Assembly: GCF_003311645.1 (NCBI RefSeq)
Contig: NZ_QEST01000014.1
Coordinates: 233,193 to 297,192, forward strand
Length of the DNA: 64,000 nt
Reading direction: 5' to 3'
Origin: Streptomyces sp. PT12
GTDB taxonomy: Bacteria > Actinomycetota > Actinomycetes > Streptomycetales > Streptomycetaceae
Each line of letters opens with the position of its first letter. Position 1 is the first letter of the stretch. The translations under genes were made by a program, and so were the position numbers. Under the pieces are notes generated by a model. It had not been told where the DNA came from, did not search any database, and saw nothing but the letters and a program-made list of their open reading frames with translations. Shown here piece after piece: positions 34,051-42,891 of the stretch.

Positions 34051-34447
34051 ACGTGTACGCCTCGGCCGCCGCGGCCGAGACCGCCTCGATGTCGGCGCCC
34101 GCCGACGCCGTGACCAGCGCGGCCACCGCGCCCTCCACGAGCGGCGCGTCCACCAGGCGTGTGGGGGTGGGCAGCTCGTCGCCCTCCGCCAGCATCATCT
34201 GCACGGTCAGCACCGCGCTGCCCAGGTCCACCAGGACCACCACCCCCGCGCCCCTCTCCACGCGGCGCGCCGCCTCGGCGATCAGCTCGGGGCTCGTGCC
34301 AAGGCGCCCGTCGGCGGTGCCGCCCGCCGCGGCCACCGGGGCGAGCTCGCCGCCGCCCGCCAGGCCCCTGGCCAGCGCCGCCACCGACTCGGCGACCTCC
34401 CTGCTGTGCGAGACGATCACGACCCCCACGAGCGCCAGGTCACTCAT
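34037..34447 (-). CDS. dhaM: PTS-like phosphocarrier DhaM (EIIA domain only)
   Basis: DhaM passes phosphate from HPr to the ADP bound in DhaL. The 136-residue protein is a single mannose-type EIIA domain with the phosphorylated His in VIVSHSREVAES (residue about 14) and GTSPELI and DLGSAVLTVQM motifs. It lacks the HPr and EI-like domains of E. coli DhaM, so it must be charged by the general PTS. It overlaps dhaL by eight bases, completing the dhaK-dhaL-dhaM operon read leftwards. Confidence 0.92.
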   Translation of the reverse strand: MSDLALVGVVIVSHSREVAESVAALARGLAGGGELAPVAAAGGTADGRLGTSPELIAEAARRVERGAGVVVLVDLGSAVLTVQMMLAEGDELPTPTRLVDAPLVEGAVAALVTASAGADIEAVSAAAAEAYTFRKT

Positions 34448-35045
34448 CGGCCGCCGCCCGCGCCAGCGCGTCGAACAGCAGGGCCGACGACGCGGCGCCC
34501 GGATCCATGTGCCCCACGCTGCGCTCGCCCAGATAGCTGGCCCTGCCCTTGCGGGCCCGCAGCCCCACCGTCGCCTCCGCGCCCCGCGCCGCCGCCCCGC
34601 GGGCCGCCGCGTAGTCGGGCAGCGCCTCGACGGCGGGGCGCAGCGCGTCCAGCATCGTCTTGTCCCCCGCCACCGCCCCCGCCAGCTGGGCCACCGCGTC
34701 CACGCCCGCGGCCAACGCCTCGGCCACGGCCGCGTCGTCGACCCGTTCCGCGTCGCCGAGCGCCTTCCCCGCGCGGCGCAGCAGCGTGCCGTAGAGCGGG
34801 CCCGAGGCGCCGCCGACCGTGGAGACCAGGGTGCGCCCCGAGAGCAGCAGCACCGCGCCCGGCGCGCCTGGCGGCTCCTTCTCCAGGGCGGCGGCGACGG
34901 CGAGCATGCCGCGGCGCATGTTGCTGCCGTGGTCGGCGTCGCCGATGGCGGAGTCGAGCTCGGTCAGCCGGTCCGCCTCCGCGTCGAACGACCCGGCCGC
35001 CGCGGTGAGCCAGCGCCGGAAGAACCCGGCGTCCCTGAAGGCCAC
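34440..35045 (-). CDS. dhaL: Dihydroxyacetone kinase ADP-binding subunit DhaL
   Basis: DhaL holds ADP and transfers phosphate from DhaM to dihydroxyacetone on DhaK. The 201-residue all-alpha protein shows the metal/ADP site LDSAIGDADHGSNMRRGM with its three Asp residues, the GGASGPLYGTLL loop and RKGRASYLGERSVGHMDPGA near the C-terminus. The GTG at 35045 follows GAGAGGAG by eight bases and starts 13 bp after dhaK ends. Confidence 0.94.
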   Translation of the reverse strand: MAFRDAGFFRRWLTAAAGSFDAEADRLTELDSAIGDADHGSNMRRGMLAVAAALEKEPPGAPGAVLLLSGRTLVSTVGGASGPLYGTLLRRAGKALGDAERVDDAAVAEALAAGVDAVAQLAGAVAGDKTMLDALRPAVEALPDYAAARGAAARGAEATVGLRARKGRASYLGERSVGHMDPGAASSALLFDALARAAADE

Positions 35046-35058
35046 GTCTGCGCTCCTC

Positions 35059-36051
35059 TCAGCGTCCCCACCGCAGCCCCGGCGTCGCCACCGGCGCGTC
35101 CCACAGCCGCAGCAGCTCCTCGTCCACCTGGCAGAGCGTGACCGAGCAGCCCGCCATGTCGAGGGACGTCACATAGTTCCCGACGAGGGTACGCGCCACC
35201 TCCACGCGCCGCTCCCGCAGGACGCGGATCACCTCGCCGCCGAAGCCGTACAGCTCGAGCAGCGGCGTCGCGCCCATGCCGTTGACCAGGAGCAGCACCG
35301 GGCCGCTCGGGGTCGCGTCGTCCAGGATCGCGCCCACCGCGGCCTCGGCGATCTCGCTGGCCGTCATCATCGCGCGGCGCTCCCTGCCGGGCTCGCCGTG
35401 GATGCCGATGCCGAGCTCCAGCTCGCCGAGCGGCAGCTCGAACGTCGGGCTGCCCTTGGCCGGGGTCGTCGGGGCGCCGAGCGCGACGCCGAAGCTGCGC
35501 GAGGCGTCGGACACCCGCCATGCGACCTCGGCGACCCGGGCGAGCGGCGCGCCCTCCTCGGCCGCGGCGCCCGCGAGCTTCTCCACGAAGAGCGTGCCGC
35601 CCGTGCCGCGGCGGCCCGCGGTGAAGAGGCTGTCGGTGACCGCCACGTCGTCCCGCACCAGGACCTTGGCGACCTCGATGCCGTCCTCCTCGGCCAGCTC
35701 GGCGGCCATGTCGAAGTTGAGGACGTCGCCCGTGTAGTTCTTCACGACGAACAGCACGCCCGCGCCGCTGTGCACGGCCGCGGCGGCGCGCACCATCTGG
35801 TCGGGCACGGGGGAGGTGAACACCTCGCCGGGGCACGCGGCGTCCAGCATCCCGGGGCCGACGAAGCCGCCGTGCAGCGGCTCGTGCCCCGAGCCGCCGC
35901 CCGAGACCAGGCCCACCTTGCCGGGGATGGGCGCGTCGCGGCGGACGACGACCCGGTTCTCGGCGTCGACGACCAGCTCCGGATGGGCCGCGGCCATGCC
36001 GCGCAGCGCGTCGCCGATGACCCGCTCCGCCCCGTTGATCAGCATCTTCAC
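35059..36051 (-). CDS. dhaK: Dihydroxyacetone kinase subunit DhaK
   Basis: DhaK binds dihydroxyacetone covalently as a hemiaminal on a histidine; here that residue is in ELGIGIHGEPGRER. Other family features are GKVGLVSGGGSGHEPLHGGF, VKNYTGDVLNFDMAAE and VLLLVNGMGATPLLELYGF. At 330 residues the length is normal. I chose the GTG at 36051 (M-K-M-L-I-N), nine bases after GGGAGGA; the GTG at 36060 abuts that ribosome site. First gene of the dha operon; the pathway product dihydroxyacetone phosphate enters glycolysis. Confidence 0.95.
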   Translation of the reverse strand: MKMLINGAERVIGDALRGMAAAHPELVVDAENRVVVRRDAPIPGKVGLVSGGGSGHEPLHGGFVGPGMLDAACPGEVFTSPVPDQMVRAAAAVHSGAGVLFVVKNYTGDVLNFDMAAELAEEDGIEVAKVLVRDDVAVTDSLFTAGRRGTGGTLFVEKLAGAAAEEGAPLARVAEVAWRVSDASRSFGVALGAPTTPAKGSPTFELPLGELELGIGIHGEPGRERRAMMTASEIAEAAVGAILDDATPSGPVLLLVNGMGATPLLELYGFGGEVIRVLRERRVEVARTLVGNYVTSLDMAGCSVTLCQVDEELLRLWDAPVATPGLRWGR

Positions 36052-36170
36052 GACGGACACTCCTCCCGAGGACAGCGGCGAACGCCCGGCTTCCTCGGCG
36101 TCAGGCGGGCCGTTTGGGCACCAGCCTACGGATCATGGCCTGGTACGGCAGCCTCCGTGCGGCGGCGAGG

Positions 36171-37319
36171 CTAGCCGCCGCGGCCGTCCGCGAGGTCCGC
36201 GAGCAGGATGTCGCGCACCTCGCCCTCGGCCAGCTCCACCGCCTCGGCGCGCGCGGTGGCCAGGACGTCGGCGAGCAGCACGCGCCGGTCGGTGCGCGCC
36301 GACAGGACGGCCGAGGCGACCATGGCCAGGCTCATCACGTTCTCGTGGATCTCACCGCGCGGGACCGTTCCGGTGCGCAGGGCGTGGACGAACGCGGCCA
36401 GCGCGCCGTCGATGCCCTCGGCCGCCCGGGCGGCCCGGAGGGCGGGCGCCGCCGCCCCGGCCTCGGCGACGGGGGCGTGGTCGCCGTCCCACACGGCGCT
36501 GCCGCGCTCGCCGCTGGCCCGCCACGCGCCGTTCCACGACGTTTCGAGGCCCGGGCTGCACCAGCTTCCGGTGTAGACGTACCGCGCGCCCCCGGTCATC
36601 TCGAACAGCGCGGTCGTGGCCGCGTCCCCTGCGTACCAGCTCCAGGAGGGGTTGAACTCCTGGCAGTAGACGGAGACGGGCTCGGCGTCGAGCAGCCAGC
36701 GCGCGGTGTCGAACGGGTGGATCGCCATGTCGAGCAGGAGCGGGTGCGGCATCGTCTCCCTGAAGCCGCCGAAGCGCGGGGCGCGGAAGAACTCGGTGGT
36801 GAGGATGCCGAGCCTGCCGAGGCGGCGGGTCTCGTCCCTGAACCGGGTCAGCTGCGGGTGGTAACGCCGGGACTGGCTGACCATGAACAGCAGCCCCGAG
36901 AGCTTGGCCGCGGCGGCCAGGTACAGCGCCTCGGGCAGCGTCGCGGCGGCGGGCTTCTCGCCGAGGACCGGCAGGCCGAGCTCGAAGGCCGTGAGCGTGA
37001 CGGGGAGATGGGCCTCGGGGACGGTCACGTCGACCACGGCGTCGGGGGCCGTCGCCGCGGCGAGCGCGGCCAGGTCGGCGCCCGTGGGCACGCCGGGGGC
37101 GCCCGCCGCGTCGGCCGCGGCGCGCGCCACCGAGGGGTCGAGGTCCACCACGCACGCCAGCTCCACGTCGGGCGACGCGCTCACGGCGGCGAGCCAGGCC
37201 CGGCCCATCGCGCCCGCGCCGACGACGGCGACCCGCAGCGGGCCGCCGTCGCCGGGGACGGTCCGGAAGGCGGGGGCGGCCTCGGAGGCGGGGGCAGCGC
37301 GGCGGGCGGGGGCGCTCAC
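36171..37319 (-). CDS. Gfo/Idh/MocA family oxidoreductase
   Basis: A 382-residue NAD(P)-dependent sugar or inositol dehydrogenase-like enzyme. The Rossmann motif is [13 protein letters not shown] near residue 32, the catalytic lysine lies in [15 protein letters not shown], and the His in [15 protein letters not shown]; the C-terminal beta sheet contains [18 protein letters not shown] at 37319 overlaps the ThuA gene stop, so both are made from one transcript. Gfo/Idh plus ThuA pairs commonly serve sugar uptake or modification, but no transporter is present here. The preceding long frame is not coding. Confidence 0.88.
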   Translation of the reverse strand: MSAPARRAAPASEAAPAFRTVPGDGGPLRVAVVGAGAMGRAWLAAVSASPDVELACVVDLDPSVARAAADAAGAPGVPTGADLAALAAATAPDAVVDVTVPEAHLPVTLTAFELGLPVLGEKPAAATLPEALYLAAAAKLSGLLFMVSQSRRYHPQLTRFRDETRRLGRLGILTTEFFRAPRFGGFRETMPHPLLLDMAIHPFDTARWLLDAEPVSVYCQEFNPSWSWYAGDAATTALFEMTGGARYVYTGSWCSPGLETSWNGAWRASGERGSAVWDGDHAPVAEAGAAAPALRAARAAEGIDGALAAFVHALRTGTVPRGEIHENVMSLAMVASAVLSARTDRRVLLADVLATARAEAVELAEGEVRDILLADLADGRGG

Positions 37320-38080
37320 GCGCCGTCGCCCGGCTCGAACCAGCCGGTGGGGTAACGCCCTATGCCCGGCTCGCCGCGCTCGGCGACGGGGCGGGCCCAG
37401 GCGACGGCGTTGGCGATGACGCGCCGCACGCCGGGGCTGTGGTACACGGGGTAGTCCTGGTCGCCCGGGCTGAAGTAGAAGATCCGGCCCTTCCCGCGGT
37501 GGAAGACGCAGCCGCTGCGGAAGACCTCGCCCCCGGAGAACGAGCTGATGAACACCAGCTCGTCGGGCGCCGGGATGTCGAAGAACTCGCCGTACATCTC
37601 CTGCTGTTCGATGACCAGCGGCTGGGGCACCCCGGCGGCGATCGGGTGCGCGGGGGCGACCGTCCAGACCAGCTCGCGGTCGCGCTCGTTGCGCCAGCGC
37701 AGCGTGCAGGTGGTACCCATCAGCGCGCGGAAGATCTTGGAGAAGTGCCCGGAGTGCAGCACGATCAGGCCCATCCCGCCCAGCACATGGCGCTGGACGC
37801 GGGCCACGACCTCGTCGGAGACCTCGTCGTGGGCCCGGTGCCCCCACCAGGTGAGGACGTCGGTGGCGGCCAGCGCCTCCTCGCCCAGGCCGTGTTCGGG
37901 CTCGTCGAGGGTGACGGTGCGGACGCGGGCGGCGTCGCCCAGGTGCTCGCCGATGCCGTCGGCGACGGCGGCGTGCATGCCCCGCGGATACAGCTCGGCG
38001 ACGTTGGCGTCCTCGCGTTCGTGGCGGTTCTCGCCCCAGACGGTCACGCGCAGCGGGCTGGCGGGCGGTGGTGCGGTCAT
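37316..38080 (-). CDS. ThuA domain protein
   Basis: A 254-residue protein of the ThuA family, a class I glutamine-amidotransferase-like fold linked to trehalose and other sugar use in rhizobia. Typical stretches are [44 protein letters not shown] and [24 protein letters not shown] precedes the ATG at 38080, which itself overlaps the P450 stop (ATGA). It is the middle gene of a P450-ThuA-Gfo/Idh operon. Confidence 0.88.
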   Translation of the reverse strand: MTAPPPASPLRVTVWGENRHEREDANVAELYPRGMHAAVADGIGEHLGDAARVRTVTLDEPEHGLGEEALAATDVLTWWGHRAHDEVSDEVVARVQRHVLGGMGLIVLHSGHFSKIFRALMGTTCTLRWRNERDRELVWTVAPAHPIAAGVPQPLVIEQQEMYGEFFDIPAPDELVFISSFSGGEVFRSGCVFHRGKGRIFYFSPGDQDYPVYHSPGVRRVIANAVAWARPVAERGEPGIGRYPTGWFEPGDGA

Positions 38081-39273
38081 GGCGGCTCTCCCGGTCGCTC
38101 GTGTCGTGCGGGTCCCCTGGTCAGGGCCCCCAAGGGTGTTCCCCGGCGCCGGGCGGGGCAACCGGCCTTTGCCACCGGGACCCGCTCGGGGCCCACCACC
38201 GATGTGCCCGTCTTGAACGGCACGTCGGCCAGCGGCGCCGCGAGCCGCGGCGAGGGGACGCGGCGGGCCAACGCCTCGAGCGCGACGGTCAGTTCGAGCC
38301 GCGCGGTCTGCTGCCCGAAGCACTGGTGGGTGCCGTGCCCAAACCCCAGGTGCCCCTCGGCGTCCCTGGCGACGTCGAGGCGGCCGGGGTCGTCGAACGC
38401 CTCGGGATCGTGGTTGGCCGACTGGATGGCGAGGATGATGTAGTCGCCCTCAGCCACCGGGTGGCCGCCGATGCCGGTGTCGGTCGTCGCCTCGCGGACG
38501 ATGCCCGCGCCGCCGCCGAAGAGGCGCACCATCTCCTCCACCGTGCCGGGCACCAGCGACGGGTCGTCGCGCAGCCTGGCCCACTGGTCGGGGTCGGTCA
38601 GCAGGGCCAGGACGCCATGGGCCAGCGCCGTCGCGGTGGAGTCGAAGCCCGCGACCAGCATCACGGCGCTCATCGCCACCAGCTCGACATCGCTGAACGG
38701 CGGCTCGGCGGACGGGGCGCGGGCCACCATGCGGCTGAGCGCGTCGTCCTCGGGCTCGATGCGGCGGCGCCGCACCAGCTCGAAGAGGTACCCCTGGAGC
38801 GGCCGCACCGCGGCGGCCAGCTGGACCTGGTCGGTGACATCGCTGAAGACGCCGGAGGCGGCCCGGTGGAAGAGGTCGCGGTCGGCGTAGGGCACGCCCA
38901 CCAGGCCGCCGAAGGACGCGGTCGTGACGGGGATGGCGAAGTCCTGGTAGAGGTCGGCGGGCGGCCCGGCGTCGGCCAGCGCCCCGATCCGCTCGTCGAC
39001 CGCGGCCCGCACCAGCGGGCGGAGCTTCGCCAGCCGCCTCGGCGAGCTGACCTCGGGGCCCATGTGGCGGCGGAACCGCTGGTAGTCGGGGCCGTCCATC
39101 CTGGTGAACTCGCCCTTGCCGATGGGGCGTTCGGGATCGGCGTGGGCCATCAGATGGACGACCTGGCCGGGGCGGCTGCTGAACCGCTCGGCGCCGCCGA
39201 GTATCTCGCGCACATCGGCGTAGCGGGACACCAGCCACGCCGTGAGCCCTGTGGGGCACGCCACGCGGGTCAC
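38077..39273 (-). CDS. Cytochrome P450, N-terminally truncated
   Basis: A bacterial soluble P450. The I-helix is [16 protein letters not shown] near residue 205, the K-helix ExxR is in EEMVRLF, and the heme-ligand loop is [17 protein letters not shown] near 314. The open frame begins at GTG 39273 with [14 protein letters not shown], which aligns about 35 residues into a normal P450; in frame before it only ALRAEAP is readable and then a TGA (39295) that is the stop of the ScoD fragment. So the true N-terminus is gone. The C-terminus runs about 30 residues past the usual end to reach the thuA overlap. It may be non-functional. Confidence 0.78.
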   Translation of the reverse strand: MTRVACPTGLTAWLVSRYADVREILGGAERFSSRPGQVVHLMAHADPERPIGKGEFTRMDGPDYQRFRRHMGPEVSSPRRLAKLRPLVRAAVDERIGALADAGPPADLYQDFAIPVTTASFGGLVGVPYADRDLFHRAASGVFSDVTDQVQLAAAVRPLQGYLFELVRRRRIEPEDDALSRMVARAPSAEPPFSDVELVAMSAVMLVAGFDSTATALAHGVLALLTDPDQWARLRDDPSLVPGTVEEMVRLFGGGAGIVREATTDTGIGGHPVAEGDYIILAIQSANHDPEAFDDPGRLDVARDAEGHLGFGHGTHQCFGQQTARLELTVALEALARRVPSPRLAAPLADVPFKTGTSVVGPERVPVAKAGCPARRRGTPLGALTRGPARHERPGEPP

Positions 39274-39294
39274 AGGGGCCTCGGCGCGGAGGGC

Positions 39295-39579
39295 TCAGCC
39301 GGTGGCCCCGGGGTTTCCGAGGGCGAGGCGCACCGTTCCATGGCAGGCGGGCTTGTCGCCCTCGCCGAAGCGGCACGGCGTGCTGAGGATGATCACGGGG
39401 CCGTTCGAGCCGTCCCTCCGGGTGGCGCGGACGATGTCGAGCTCTCCCCAGCAGCGGCGCCCGCGCGTGGCGCGGCGAAACGAGCTCTGGAAGTCGACGA
39501 TGAACATGTCGGGCAGCTGCCGCGTCCAGTAGTCGTCCATGGACCACCGGTCGAACACCCTAAGGATCCGCTCCTTCAT
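39295..39579 (-). pseudogene. C-terminal fragment of FcoT/ScoD-like acyl thioesterase
   Basis: Ninety-four codons read KERILRVFDRWSMDDYWTRQ, LPDMFIVDFQSSFRRATRG and a C-terminal CHGTVRLALGNPG. These match the second half of the hot-dog thioesterase FcoT (M. tuberculosis Rv0098) and ScoD of isonitrile lipopeptide clusters, as I recall them. The first half of the same domain is in the previous frame upstream. One inserted base after the CGT at the junction would restore a single reading frame, so this is a one-base frameshift; the fragment can start at an ATG overlapping the upstream TGA. Confidence 0.72.
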
Positions 39580-40088
39580 GGACGTGCCATGAGGAAATAG
39601 ATCATCTGGTTGAAGCAGATATTGAATTCGACGGAATTGAAGTGACCCGTGTCGTCGATGTAGCAGGATTCGCCGATGCGAAAGGCGCCGCGGAGGCTGA
39701 TGCGGCCTTCCGGCTCGCTCGGATCTCCCATGGCGGTTACCGAGGTCGTCTCCAGATAGCGGCAGTGCGGCTTGTAGACCTCGAGTACCTGGTCGAGCAG
39801 GACTTTGTCGTGCGGGAACGCGACGGCGTTCTCGCCATCGGGCCGCGGCATGAACGAGTAGTCATGGTGCCAGAACTTCCCCGTCTGCGGGACCCCGACC
39901 TGCTCGCCGTCCTTCTTCACAATCGAGGAGACAAAGATCTCCTTGTGCTCGGGATGGTGGTACATCGGCTGGTAGTACGTCTCGACCTCGCCCAGCCTGC
40001 GGCCGAATTCCACGAACTCTGCGGGGGAGAGGCGCTGATTTCTCAGCACCACGATGCGGTGGCGGTAGACCAGTTGCTTGAGCGCCAC
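39576..40088 (-). pseudogene. Fused remnants of ScoE-like dioxygenase and ScoD-like thioesterase
   Basis: Residues 1-83 are the N-terminal part of a TauD-type Fe(II)/2-oxoglutarate dioxygenase of the ScoE group (LVYRHRIVVLRNQRLSPAEF, GEVETYYQPMYHHPEHKEIF, KFWHHDYSFMPRP with the first His and Asp iron ligands). The distal His and the C-terminal half are missing. Without a break in frame, residue 86 onward is FcoT/ScoD-like (YKPHCRYLE, FRIGESCYIDDTGHFNSVEF, CFNQMIYFLMA), ending at a frameshift stop. The start GTG has no ribosome site. Base composition is visibly lower in GC than neighbours. ScoE before ScoD is the order in known clusters, so one deletion could have made the fusion. Confidence 0.72.
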
Positions 40089-40168
40089 CAGGTCGTCCGC
40101 GTGATCGTTGAGCGCTTGAGGAGCACTGAAGAACGCTCCGGGGAAAGGCGCGGCTTCGAGCCAGGAGA

Positions 40169-40196
40169 ACGCCGCGGGAGGGTGCTCCCGCGGCGT
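40169..40196. terminator. 12-bp hairpin terminator
   Basis: ACGCCGCGGGAG (40169-40180) and CTCCCGCGGCGT (40185-40196) form a perfect stem with a four-base loop, 17 bp beyond the stop of the small secreted protein gene (minus strand). It separates that gene from the isonitrile relic. Confidence 0.88.
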
Positions 40197-40212
40197 CGCG
40201 CGACGGTGCCGA

Positions 40213-40542
40213 TCAGGGCTCGGCGCCGCCCTCGGCGGTCTCTTCGCCCTCGCCGCCCTCGCCGCCTTCGCCGCCCTCGGCGGTCTCGGGCCCCTCCGCT
40301 GCCTCCGCCGCCTCGGGCGCCGCGGTCTCGCTGTCCACGGTCGAGGTGGAGCCCAGGATCGCCGCGTGCTCCAGCACGTCCTCCAGCGGGTCGTCGATCT
40401 GCCCGGTGCCGATCAGCGCGAAGCGCGAACCGATGTGGGTGGTGCCGCTGTAGTGCTCGTCCGCGGTGGCCGCCCCGGCCCCGAGTGCCGCCGCCCCCGC
40501 CGTCGCCACGGCCAGGACCGGCCACCGTACCCACTTGTTCAT
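40213..40542 (-). CDS. Small secreted acidic protein
   Basis: A 109-residue protein with a signal peptide (MNKWVRWPVLAVATAGAAAL, cleavage probably after ATADE or nearby), a short core (HYSGTTHIGSRFALIGTGQI, DDPLEDVLEHAAILGS) and a low-complexity Glu/Gly/Ala tail. It has no cysteines in the mature part and is not a chaplin or rodlin. GAGAGG precedes the ATG at 40542. A terminator follows. Function unknown. Confidence 0.65.
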   Translation of the reverse strand: MNKWVRWPVLAVATAGAAALGAGAATADEHYSGTTHIGSRFALIGTGQIDDPLEDVLEHAAILGSTSTVDSETAAPEAAEAAEGPETAEGGEGGEGGEGEETAEGGAEP

Positions 40543-40690
40543 GCCGCACCTCTCGGGATCCGCACTGCGCATTACCGTGTGCTAATCACGTGGGCATCTC
40601 AGAAGTTACGGTCCGCGTCCATCGTATGACCGTGCGTCAGGTGAAATGACCGGAGGCGTGCGGCCCCTCGGCCCGGACGCGCGCCGGGCG

Positions 40691-41836
40691 TCAGGCGTTC
40701 GCCATCGCGGGCTTGAGCAGGACCTTCGTCCAGCCCTGTGCCCGCTTGTCGAACTGGTCGTACGCCTCGGGCGCCTGCTCGAGCGGCAGCCGGTGCGAGA
40801 CGACGAACGACGGGGTGGCGCGGCCCGCGATGATGAGGTCGCGCAGGTGGCGGTTGTAGGACTTGACGTTGGCCTGCCCGGTGGCCATCCGCTGGCCCTT
40901 CTCGAAGAACTTGCCCATGCGGAAGAGTAGTTCGCCGTGCTTGGCGCTCTCGCTCGGGCCCCCGGGGTCGGAGGGCACATACAGGCCGACGACGCCGATC
41001 GTGCCGGTCGCGCGGACGGCGTTGACCAGCGTGTTGAGGATCATGGCGGGCTGCTCCTTGCCCTCGGGCACGGTGGCCTGGTACCCGACCGCGTCAATGC
41101 CGCGGTCGGTGCCGTCGCCGCCCGTCTGCTCCATGATCTGCTCGGCCGCGTCGCCCTTGGAGTAGTCGACGGGGATGGCGCCGATCTGCTCGGCCAGGCG
41201 CAGCCGGTCGGGCTGGCGGTCCACCACGAACACCTTGGAGGCGCCGCGGATCAGGGCGGAGTAGGCCGCCATCAGGCCGACGGGCCCCGCGCCGAAGACG
41301 CACACGGTGTCGCCTGGGCTGACCCCGGCGAGCTCGGTGGCGTGGTAGCCGGTGGGGAAGATGTCGGCGAGGAGGGCGAAGTCGTCCTCGTGGACGTCGC
41401 CGGGTGGCAGCTTGAGGCAGTTGAAGTCGGCGAACGGCACCCGCAGATACTCGGCCTGGCCGCCGCGGTAGGGGCCCATCGACACATAGCCGTAGGCGCC
41501 GCCCGCGAAGCCCTGGTTCACCGTGAGGCAGAAGCCGGTCTTGTTCGCCAGGCAGTTCCTGCAGAAGCCGCAGGCCACGTTGAAGGGCAGGACCACCCGG
41601 TCGCCCTTCTTGATCGTCGCGACGCCCGAGCCCACGTCCTCGACGACGCCCATGTTCTCGTGGCCGAAGATCATGCCGGGCTCGGCGCCCGTGCGGCCCT
41701 CGTACATGTGCAGGTCCGAGCCGCAGATGGCGGAGGTGGTGACCCGTATGACGACATCGGTCGGGTCCAGGATGCGCGCGTCGTCCACTTCCTCGACCGT
41801 GACGGAGTAGGGCTCTTGGTATACGACCGCCTTCAC
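40691..41836 (-). CDS. Zinc-dependent alcohol/formaldehyde dehydrogenase (FdhA-like)
   Basis: A 381-residue medium-chain dehydrogenase. Catalytic zinc ligands are in SAICGSDLHMYEG and IFGHENMG, the structural zinc cysteines in CGFCRNCLANKTGFC, and the NAD-binding motif is VFGAGPVGLMAAYSA. The insertion YGYVSMGPYRGGQAEYLRVP is characteristic of the glutathione-independent formaldehyde dehydrogenase subgroup, so formaldehyde or a short aldehyde is a fair guess. It is transcribed alone; the 450-bp region upstream holds only a possible remnant. Confidence 0.87.
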   Translation of the reverse strand: MKAVVYQEPYSVTVEEVDDARILDPTDVVIRVTTSAICGSDLHMYEGRTGAEPGMIFGHENMGVVEDVGSGVATIKKGDRVVLPFNVACGFCRNCLANKTGFCLTVNQGFAGGAYGYVSMGPYRGGQAEYLRVPFADFNCLKLPPGDVHEDDFALLADIFPTGYHATELAGVSPGDTVCVFGAGPVGLMAAYSALIRGASKVFVVDRQPDRLRLAEQIGAIPVDYSKGDAAEQIMEQTGGDGTDRGIDAVGYQATVPEGKEQPAMILNTLVNAVRATGTIGVVGLYVPSDPGGPSESAKHGELLFRMGKFFEKGQRMATGQANVKSYNRHLRDLIIAGRATPSFVVSHRLPLEQAPEAYDQFDKRAQGWTKVLLKPAMANA

Positions 41837-42288
41837 AGATGCCTCCCGGGGTGGCGTGGGATGTCCCTCGCGGCCTGCGCCCTTTGCGGCGTTTTGACCG
41901 CATCTCTACCACCTTAGGGAGGGAGCGCGGAAGTCGCGACAGCAGACGGGTGGCGCGGGGTGCGGATCGACCACGACACCGATCACGTTCCGCCGCCACT
42001 CGTGCACGCCGCGCCCGCGAAGCCAAGGCTATCCGGCCGATTACCGGTGAGAGTCGACCACCACCGCTCAGGTATGACCACGCGGGTTCACGCGGACGCC
42101 GCGTCCCGCGCTGATTGCCGTGGCCTCTTCCGGCGCCCTCTACGCCGCCGACCGCGGCGACCTGAGGGCGGACACGAGGGACACGGTCGTGGCGCGGGTC
42201 ACCAACCACTGTCGCTGAGCCGCACCCCGCGAAACCGGTCAGTCGGCCGACGGCGGACGGGAGGGCGCCCCCCGCGGCCGTTCCGCCC
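41837..42288. other. 452-bp region without a clear gene; possible C-terminal remnant
   Basis: This gap upstream of the dehydrogenase contains no convincing gene. At 42111-42218 on the + strand a short frame reads LIAVASSGALYAADRGDLRA then DTRDTVVARVTNHCR and a TGA, with strong third-position GC and no start codon. It could be the tail of a deleted gene; it could also be chance in high-GC DNA. Confidence 0.3.
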
Positions 42289-42891
42289 TCAGCCGCCAGG
42301 CATCAGCTGCGCGAGCAGCGGCAGCTGCTCCGGGTCGTCGAGTGCCGAGCCCACCGCGAACCCCCGGCAGCCCGCCGCCAGGAACGCCGGGGCGTTGCGC
42401 GCGTCGAGGCCGCCCGTCGCCACGAAGCGCGCCCAGGGGAACGGGCCGAGCTGCGCCTTGATCCACCCCGGCCCCAACTGGGCCGCGGGGAACGCCTTCA
42501 GCCACGTCAGCCCGAGCGCCCGCGCCCGCGACACCTCCGTGGCGGTGGCCACCCCCGGCAGGTGCGGAAGGTCGCGCTCGGCGCACGCCTCGACCACCTC
42601 GGGCAGCAGCCCTGGCGCCACCGTGAACGCCGCGCCCTCCCGCGCCACTTCCTCGACCTGCGCGACCGTGGTGACCGTCCCCGCGCCGACCTGCCTGCCG
42701 CGCTCGCGCCCCGCGGCGATCGCTGCCCGCAGGGAAGGCAGCGCCGAAGGGACATGCACGGGAACCTCCACCAGGTCGATGCCGAGGTCCCACGCCCGGT
42801 GGCACGCCGCCACGGTGCGCTCCGGGTCGTAGCCGCGGAAGATCCCCATCACGGGCCCCGCGGCGAACGCCTTCTCGAAGTAGTCGGTCAT
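42289..42891 (-). CDS. 2-keto-3-deoxy-6-phosphogluconate (KDPG) aldolase
   Basis: A 200-residue class I aldolase cleaving KDPG (or KDPGal) to pyruvate and glyceraldehyde 3-phosphate. The TIM-barrel carries the catalytic Lys in LTWLKAFPAAQ and the Glu in DLVEVPVHVPSA; VGAGTVTTVAQVEEV and FVATGGLDARNAPAFLAAG are typical. The ATG at 42891 overlaps the stop of the sugar kinase gene (ATGA), so kinase and aldolase are coupled and act consecutively. Confidence 0.92.
   Translation of the reverse strand: MTDYFEKAFAAGPVMGIFRGYDPERTVAACHRAWDLGIDLVEVPVHVPSALPSLRAAIAAGRERGRQVGAGTVTTVAQVEEVAREGAAFTVAPGLLPEVVEACAERDLPHLPGVATATEVSRARALGLTWLKAFPAAQLGPGWIKAQLGPFPWARFVATGGLDARNAPAFLAAGCRGFAVGSALDDPEQLPLLAQLMPGG

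Noticed and set aside
40090-40200. Upstream coding extension of the ScoE-like fragment (frame reading AAFSWLEAAPFPGAF)
   Set aside because: The frame runs straight through the terminator hairpin at 40169-40196 and has no family resemblance, so it is probably chance.
40213-40542. Chaplin or rodlin surface protein
   Set aside because: No chaplin domain cysteine pair or rodlin motifs; only a signal peptide and an acidic tail are shared features.
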